A program made the translations under genes and the position numbers. A stretch of 9,348 bases of DNA from an uncultured bacterium (GTDB taxonomy: Bacteria; Cyanobacteriota; Vampirovibrionia; Gastranaerophilales; Gastranaerophilaceae): the NCBI GenBank assembly GCA_900556295.1, contig USOK01000047.1, positions 1 to 9,348 of the forward strand, read 5' to 3'. Under the pieces are notes generated by a model. It was not told the origin of the DNA. It saw only the letters and a list, made by a program, of their open reading frames with translations, and made no database searches. Shown piece after piece: positions 6,693-9,348 of this stretch (position 1 is its first letter; each line of letters opens with the position of its first letter).

Positions 6693-6712
6693 ATAATCAC
6701 TCTATCAATCAT
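6635..6712 (-). CDS. 25-residue hydrophobic peptide, candidate type I toxin
   Basis: The ATG at 6712-6710 follows AAAGGAGGT with 4 bases between, the strongest Shine-Dalgarno in the window. The peptide starts MIDRVIIKK and continues as almost unbroken Ile, Leu and Val broken by one Glu and one Lys (ALLVIELLIKLIIVLI), ending at TAG. It would insert in the membrane. Length, charged head and hydrophobic tail are like known type I toxins such as E. coli ShoB, compared from memory and without claiming homology. A promoter was not found with confidence; candidate -10 sequences such as TATAGT lie 30-40 bases upstream of the Shine-Dalgarno. The plus strand encodes an overlapping terminated RNA. Alternatively it is a leader peptide for rsmH, 118 bases downstream, or a chance ORF. 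Confidence 0.45.
   Translation of the reverse strand: MIDRVIIKKALLVIELLIKLIIVLI
6666..6692 (+). terminator. Intrinsic terminator of the small RNA
   Basis: The stem AGCTCTA (6666-6672) with TAGAGCT (6680-6686), extendable by AAA with TTT, has a 7-base loop and runs straight into seven Ts (6686-6692). It is a textbook rho-independent terminator on the plus strand. On the minus strand the T-run is only four, so it is weaker there. Confidence 0.85.
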
Positions 6713-6716
6713 TTTG

Positions 6717-6766
6717 ACCTCCTTTCCTGACCGTATTCCTAACTATACTGTTGTGTCAGTGGAGGT
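6717..6766 (-). promoter_or_regulatory. Inverted repeat that can hide the peptide's Shine-Dalgarno
   Basis: In the minus-strand RNA, ACCUCC (6766-6761) can pair with GGAGGU (6722-6717), which is the Shine-Dalgarno of the 25-residue ORF. CUGAC (6759-6755) can pair with GUCAG (6731-6727) inside it, and GUAU (6748-6745) with AUAC (6736-6733) at the tip. The hairpin would block ribosome loading. Such self-sequestration is a known feature of type I toxin mRNAs. Confidence 0.55.
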
Positions 6767-6810
6767 TCTATAAGGAAGATTACCCAAAGTTATATACTAT
6801 AAATATTATT

Positions 6811-6842
6811 AAAAAAAGACGAGCTCAAGAGTTCGTCTTTTT
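6811..6842 (-). terminator. gltX intrinsic terminator, bidirectional
   Basis: AAAAAGACGA (6813-6822) pairs with TCGTCTTTTT (6833-6842). On the minus strand the stem ends in seven Ts, 23 bases beyond the gltX stop. On the plus strand five Ts follow, so it could also stop read-through from the small RNA. Confidence 0.85.
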
Positions 6843-6864
6843 AATTTCTTTTTAGTTTATTTAA

Positions 6865-8334
6865 CTATACAGCTTGCTTCATTGCTGCTTTTACTCTGTG
6901 GAATGTTTTGTCTTTGCCAATAATTGCAAGGATTGCAGTCATATCAGCACCGCAAGTTCTACCTGTAACTGCTGCTCTGATTGCCCACATTGTAACTTTT
7001 GGCTTAACACCTTTTTCTTTGTAATAAGCTCTGAAAGCTTCCAATTTTTCATGCAAGTTTTCTTCTGTCCATTCCCAGTCTTTTGCTTGCTCCATAAATG
7101 TTTTCAAGACATCTTGCGAAACTTCTGTTTCAAGAGTTTCTTTCGCTTTATCTTCCATTACAACATCTTCTCCAAAGAAGTATGGAACAGCATCTGTAAT
7201 ATCTGACAACAAGGTCAAAGGTTCATAAGTAACCTCAACCATACGAGTGTATTGAGCATCAGTCAATTCTGTCAAATCATATTTAGTCAAGAATGGTTTC
7301 AAATTTTCTTTTAATTCCGGAATAGAAAGCATTTTTATATAGTGACTGTTCATCCAGTTCAATTTGTCATATTCAAAAATTGAGTTTGATGAAGAAATTT
7401 CGTGAATTCTGAAATCTTGTGCGATTTCATCAACCGTTTTAATTTCTTGACCGTCAGAAGGTGACCAACCAAGTAGGGCTACAAAGTTAATCAAAGCGTC
7501 TGTTAAATAGCCTTTTTCAACGAATTCTGAAACAGCTGTTGCACCGTGACGTTTTGAAAGCTTACTTCTATCAGGCGCCAAAATCATGCCTAAGTGACCG
7601 AATTTTGGAACTTCTGCGCCCAATGCTTCAAAAATCAAAATTTGCTTGAAAGTATTTGAAATATGATCTTCACCTCTGATTACATGAGAAATTTTCATCA
7701 ACATATCATCAATTACAACAGCAAAGTTATAAGTCGGTGTTCCGTTTGATTTCATAATAACGAAATCTCCGAGCAAGTTTGTATCAACGTGAAGTTCTCC
7801 TTTAACCATGTCATCAAATGTCAACATAGAAGTTTCATGGAAAGCTTTTTGAGCTTTTGCAATATTAAATCTGATTGCAGGTTTTCTACCTTCAGCTCTA
7901 AGTTTTTCTTTTTCTTCCTCTGTCAAATTTAAGCATTTTTTTGTATAAACATAAGGTTTTTTGTTTCTGGAAGCTTCTTCTTTTTCTTGTTCTAGTTCTT
8001 CAGGCGTACAAAAACATTCATACGCAAAACCTTTGTCTAACAATTCTTGAACGTATTTTGGATAAATATCAAATCTTTGAGATTGTGTATAAGGACCGTA
8101 AGGACCTCCAACATCTGGACCTTCATCCCAGTTCAAGCCTAAAGCTTTTAAACTATCAAAAATATTGTCAATGTATTCTTGTTTAGTACGTTCTGCATCA
8201 GTATCCTCAATTCTCAAAACAAATTTGCCATTATTTTTTTTTGCAAACAAGTAATTGAATAAAGCAGTTCTAGCAGTACCAACATGTAAGTTTCCGCTTG
8301 GTGACGGAGCAATTCTTACTCTAACTTCTGTCAT
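6865..8334 (-). CDS. gltX: Glutamate--tRNA ligase
   Basis: Class I aminoacyl-tRNA synthetase that charges tRNA-Glu with glutamate using ATP; in bacteria lacking GlnRS the same enzyme also charges tRNA-Gln for later amidation. At 489 residues it has normal length. The Rossmann fold opens with RIAPSPSGNLHVGTARTALF (8-27), where HVGT (17-20) is the HIGH motif. The stem-contact loop has KLSKR at 258-262 as the KMSKS motif. RIEDTD (41-46), NGTPTYNFAVVIDD (197-210) and VIRGEDHISNT (218-228) are typical. C107, C109 and C134 resemble the zinc-binding Cys of many GluRS. The C-terminal anticodon-binding part is helical and complete, with GRTCGADM at 458-465. The ATG has GAGGA (8345-8341) 6 bases upstream. 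Whether it is discriminating cannot be told from the sequence. Confidence 0.98.
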   Translation of the reverse strand: MTEVRVRIAPSPSGNLHVGTARTALFNYLFAKKNNGKFVLRIEDTDAERTKQEYIDNIFDSLKALGLNWDEGPDVGGPYGPYTQSQRFDIYPKYVQELLDKGFAYECFCTPEELEQEKEEASRNKKPYVYTKKCLNLTEEEKEKLRAEGRKPAIRFNIAKAQKAFHETSMLTFDDMVKGELHVDTNLLGDFVIMKSNGTPTYNFAVVIDDMLMKISHVIRGEDHISNTFKQILIFEALGAEVPKFGHLGMILAPDRSKLSKRHGATAVSEFVEKGYLTDALINFVALLGWSPSDGQEIKTVDEIAQDFRIHEISSSNSIFEYDKLNWMNSHYIKMLSIPELKENLKPFLTKYDLTELTDAQYTRMVEVTYEPLTLLSDITDAVPYFFGEDVVMEDKAKETLETEVSQDVLKTFMEQAKDWEWTEENLHEKLEAFRAYYKEKGVKPKVTMWAIRAAVTGRTCGADMTAILAIIGKDKTFHRVKAAMKQAV

Positions 8335-8355
8335 AAATTTTCCTCGATTCTATTT

Positions 8356-8379
8356 ATAATTTCGTAACTACAAAATTAT
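8356..8379. promoter_or_regulatory. 24-base AT-rich dyad in the gltX upstream region
   Basis: ATAATTTCGTA (8356-8366) and TACAAAATTAT (8369-8379) are inverted with a 2-base centre and one mismatch (a G-U pair as RNA). It lies 22-45 bases before the gltX ATG, overlapping or next to a possible -10 (TATAAA at 8357-8352 on the minus strand). It could be an operator or a leader hairpin. No T-run follows, so it is not a terminator. It fills much of the 92-base gap to the pseudopilin gene. Confidence 0.4.
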
Positions 8380-8426
8380 CACGCACAAAATTTATTTTCA
8401 AGTTTTACAATCTTCCCTTTTTCAAA

Positions 8427-9215
8427 CTAAAATCGAAAAGGATAATCTTTGGGAATTTTCCAACCTTCAAGCATTATTAATTCAGCACAATAATGTGCTT
8501 CTCTATTAGCTTCAATTGATTTTTTTGAACAACTACCAATATTTCCGACAAGTCGTTCCCTTCTTAACCTGTTTCTATAGTCAGAATATTCTAAACTCAA
8601 CTTCGTCGAATGATTCGGATAATCAAACGGAGTTATACGAGAATCTTGATAATACTTGAATAAAAAATACTTTCTTCCACTACATTTTTTAATTAAATCA
8701 TTTCCATATTGTGCACATTTATAATAATCATCAGCAAAAGGAAAGAAGGTTATAGCATTAACATTGAACGCAAAAGCACTTCCATTCGGCAAAACTCTCA
8801 ATATCCGAGACTCTGTAAAGTTTTCAGTTCCCAAATCACGTTTCTCTTCTTTCAAATAAGGTGAAATGTATTCATCAAACCACTCGTCACTATTTGAACT
8901 GTAAACATCATTTTCTACGTATACATTCCCCGGATTACCATATCTACCCCAATTTGCAATATCTCCATTATCAACTTCTGCCATCTTAAATGCTTGTTGC
9001 GTAATTGTATAAAACTCTTTTAACCTAGTTTCAACTACATGTTTTCTATATCCTTGCACCAAATTTGGAACAGTTAACGCCACAACAATTCCGATAATAC
9101 CAAGAGTTATGAGAACTTCTGCAAGGGTAAACGCTGGGCGTTTGTGTGAAAAGTGAGAAGTGAAACGTGAAAAGACCGTATCAAAAAATAGGTTGAGTTT
9201 TCTTCCCAACATCAT
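8427..9215 (-). CDS. Type IV pilin/pseudopilin-like protein with prepilin cleavage signal
   Basis: Counting from the ATG at 9215, a basic leader of 28 residues ends in HKRPA, followed by FTLAEVLITLGIIGIVVALT (29-48). This is the class III signal: prepilin peptidase cuts before Phe29, Glu33 is the conserved +5 Glu, and the hydrophobic helix then drives assembly. The rest (about 212 residues) is a secreted domain with four Cys (167, 178, 229, 243), likely paired outside the membrane, and an ending CAELIMLEGWKIPKDYPF that I associate with many Gastranaerophilales pseudopilins. The frame stays open to a TTG at 9323, giving 298 residues, but that extension runs through hairpin repeats and lacks a Shine-Dalgarno, so the ATG pair at 9215/9212 is preferred, though it too has no clear ribosome binding site. 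The -1 residue is Ala rather than the usual Gly. The exact target (pilus, secretion or uptake) is unknown. Confidence 0.85.
   Translation of the reverse strand: MMLGRKLNLFFDTVFSRFTSHFSHKRPAFTLAEVLITLGIIGIVVALTVPNLVQGYRKHVVETRLKEFYTITQQAFKMAEVDNGDIANWGRYGNPGNVYVENDVYSSNSDEWFDEYISPYLKEEKRDLGTENFTESRILRVLPNGSAFAFNVNAITFFPFADDYYKCAQYGNDLIKKCSGRKYFLFKYYQDSRITPFDYPNHSTKLSLEYSDYRNRLRRERLVGNIGSCSKKSIEANREAHYCAELIMLEGWKIPKDYPFRF
9146..9173. repeat. Four tandem 7-base units inside the prepilin leader
   Basis: GTGAAAA, GTGAGAA, GTGAAAC and GTGAAAA follow one another on the plus strand. They encode the FTSHFSHK part of the pseudopilin leader just before the cleavage site. A 7-base unit shifts frame with each copy, so gain or loss of one unit would put the ATG out of frame with the pilin. 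Confidence 0.7.
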
Positions 9216-9226
9216 TAATTTATTTA

Positions 9227-9240
9227 GCGGTATGCACCGC
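9227..9240. repeat. Short hairpin upstream of the pseudopilin ATG
   Basis: GCGGT (9227-9231) and ACCGC (9236-9240) flank the loop ATGC. It lies 12 bases upstream of the preferred ATG and beside the dispersed palindrome at 9255. Confidence 0.45.
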
Positions 9241-9254
9241 AGTTGTTTCGGTAG

Positions 9255-9274
9255 GTCGGAATTGCTATTCCGAC
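9255..9274. repeat. Dispersed palindrome, copy 2
   Basis: GTCGGAATTGCTATTCCGAC forms an 8-bp stem with the loop TGCT; GTAG (9251-9254) and CTAC (9277-9280) can extend it. Compared with the copy at 3130-3149, the sixth pair of the stem has changed from C-G to A-T on both sides, keeping the hairpin. It sits in the upstream region of the pseudopilin gene. Confidence 0.75.
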
Positions 9275-9302
9275 AACTACGTTTTAAATTAACCCCCTCT
9301 CT

Positions 9303-9339
9303 GAAATTTCTAAGCTCATTCAATTCGCTAAGAAATTTC
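9303..9339. repeat. 13-base inverted repeat at the right edge
   Basis: GAAATTTCTAAGC (9303-9315) and GCTAAGAAATTTC (9327-9339) pair with one A-A mismatch and an 11-base loop. The TTG that opens the long pseudopilin frame is in this loop, which argues against it as a start. It may be part of an upstream control region or the end of a small element continuing outside the window. Confidence 0.6.
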
Positions 9340-9348
9340 TTCTCTCCC

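Noticed and set aside
6648..6773. Plus-strand 41-codon ORF starting MINLIKSSIT, opposite the 25-residue ORF
   Set aside because: It has no Shine-Dalgarno, and the intrinsic terminator of the small RNA lies at its codons 7-15, so its mRNA would usually end early. It stays open largely as the mirror of the minus-strand ORF and inverted repeat. Not excluded if translation suppresses the terminator.
6874..7206. 110-codon plus-strand ORF opposite the 3' part of gltX
   Set aside because: Cys/Phe-rich antisense of a well-conserved enzyme, without a ribosome binding site.
9216..9323. N-terminal extension of the pseudopilin to a TTG at 9323
   Set aside because: No Shine-Dalgarno, the TTG sits in the loop of an inverted repeat, and the extension is made of a dispersed palindrome and hairpin sequence rather than protein-like sequence.

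Overview
The window reads as a chromosomal segment of a low-GC bacterium, most likely a gut member of the Gastranaerophilales (Vampirovibrionia/Melainabacteria, the non-photosynthetic sisters of Cyanobacteria). The main clue is the pseudopilin at the right end: its AFTLAEVLITLGIIG-type N-terminus and C-terminal GWKIPKDYP-like ending are, as I recall, very common in that group. The AT-rich codon use and extended -10 promoters of the TGnTAnAAT type fit but do not prove this. The lineage is an inference; no rRNA gene is present.

Layout, left to right. Bases 1-129 are an edge fragment with higher GC and no assignable gene. gyrB (minus, 130-2673) encodes a full-length DNA gyrase B subunit. A plus-strand gene (2829-3122) encodes a 97-residue protein with eight cysteines and a possible Sm-like strand pattern. 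About 200 bases follow without a gene, starting with a 20-base perfect palindrome. A minus-strand block then runs from 6516 down to 3322: rsmH (16S rRNA m4C methyltransferase), an ftsL-like division gene, a 126-residue membrane protein, and a GAF plus degenerate HD-GYP protein. rsmH followed by ftsL is the start of a classic division/cell-wall (dcw) cluster, but the usual next gene (ftsI) is not there.

The 348 bases between rsmH and gltX hold the most interesting content. A strong plus-strand promoter drives a predicted RNA of about 110 nt that ends at a clean intrinsic terminator. On the opposite strand, overlapping that RNA, is a 25-codon ORF for a very hydrophobic peptide. It has a near-perfect Shine-Dalgarno sequence, and an upstream inverted repeat can pair with and hide that sequence. 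This is the architecture of a type I toxin-antitoxin pair. rsmH has no Shine-Dalgarno, and its extended -10 lies 6 bases before the ATG, so its transcript is probably leaderless.

gltX (minus, 6865-8334) encodes glutamyl-tRNA synthetase. It is preceded by a 24-base near-perfect AT-rich dyad and followed by a bidirectional terminator. The pseudopilin gene (minus, from about 9215 down to 8427) closes the window; its upstream region is full of hairpins, including a second copy of the dispersed palindrome seen at 3130. Most genes are informational or division housekeeping functions. The accessory or novel content is in the small genes, the intergenic RNA and the repeats.
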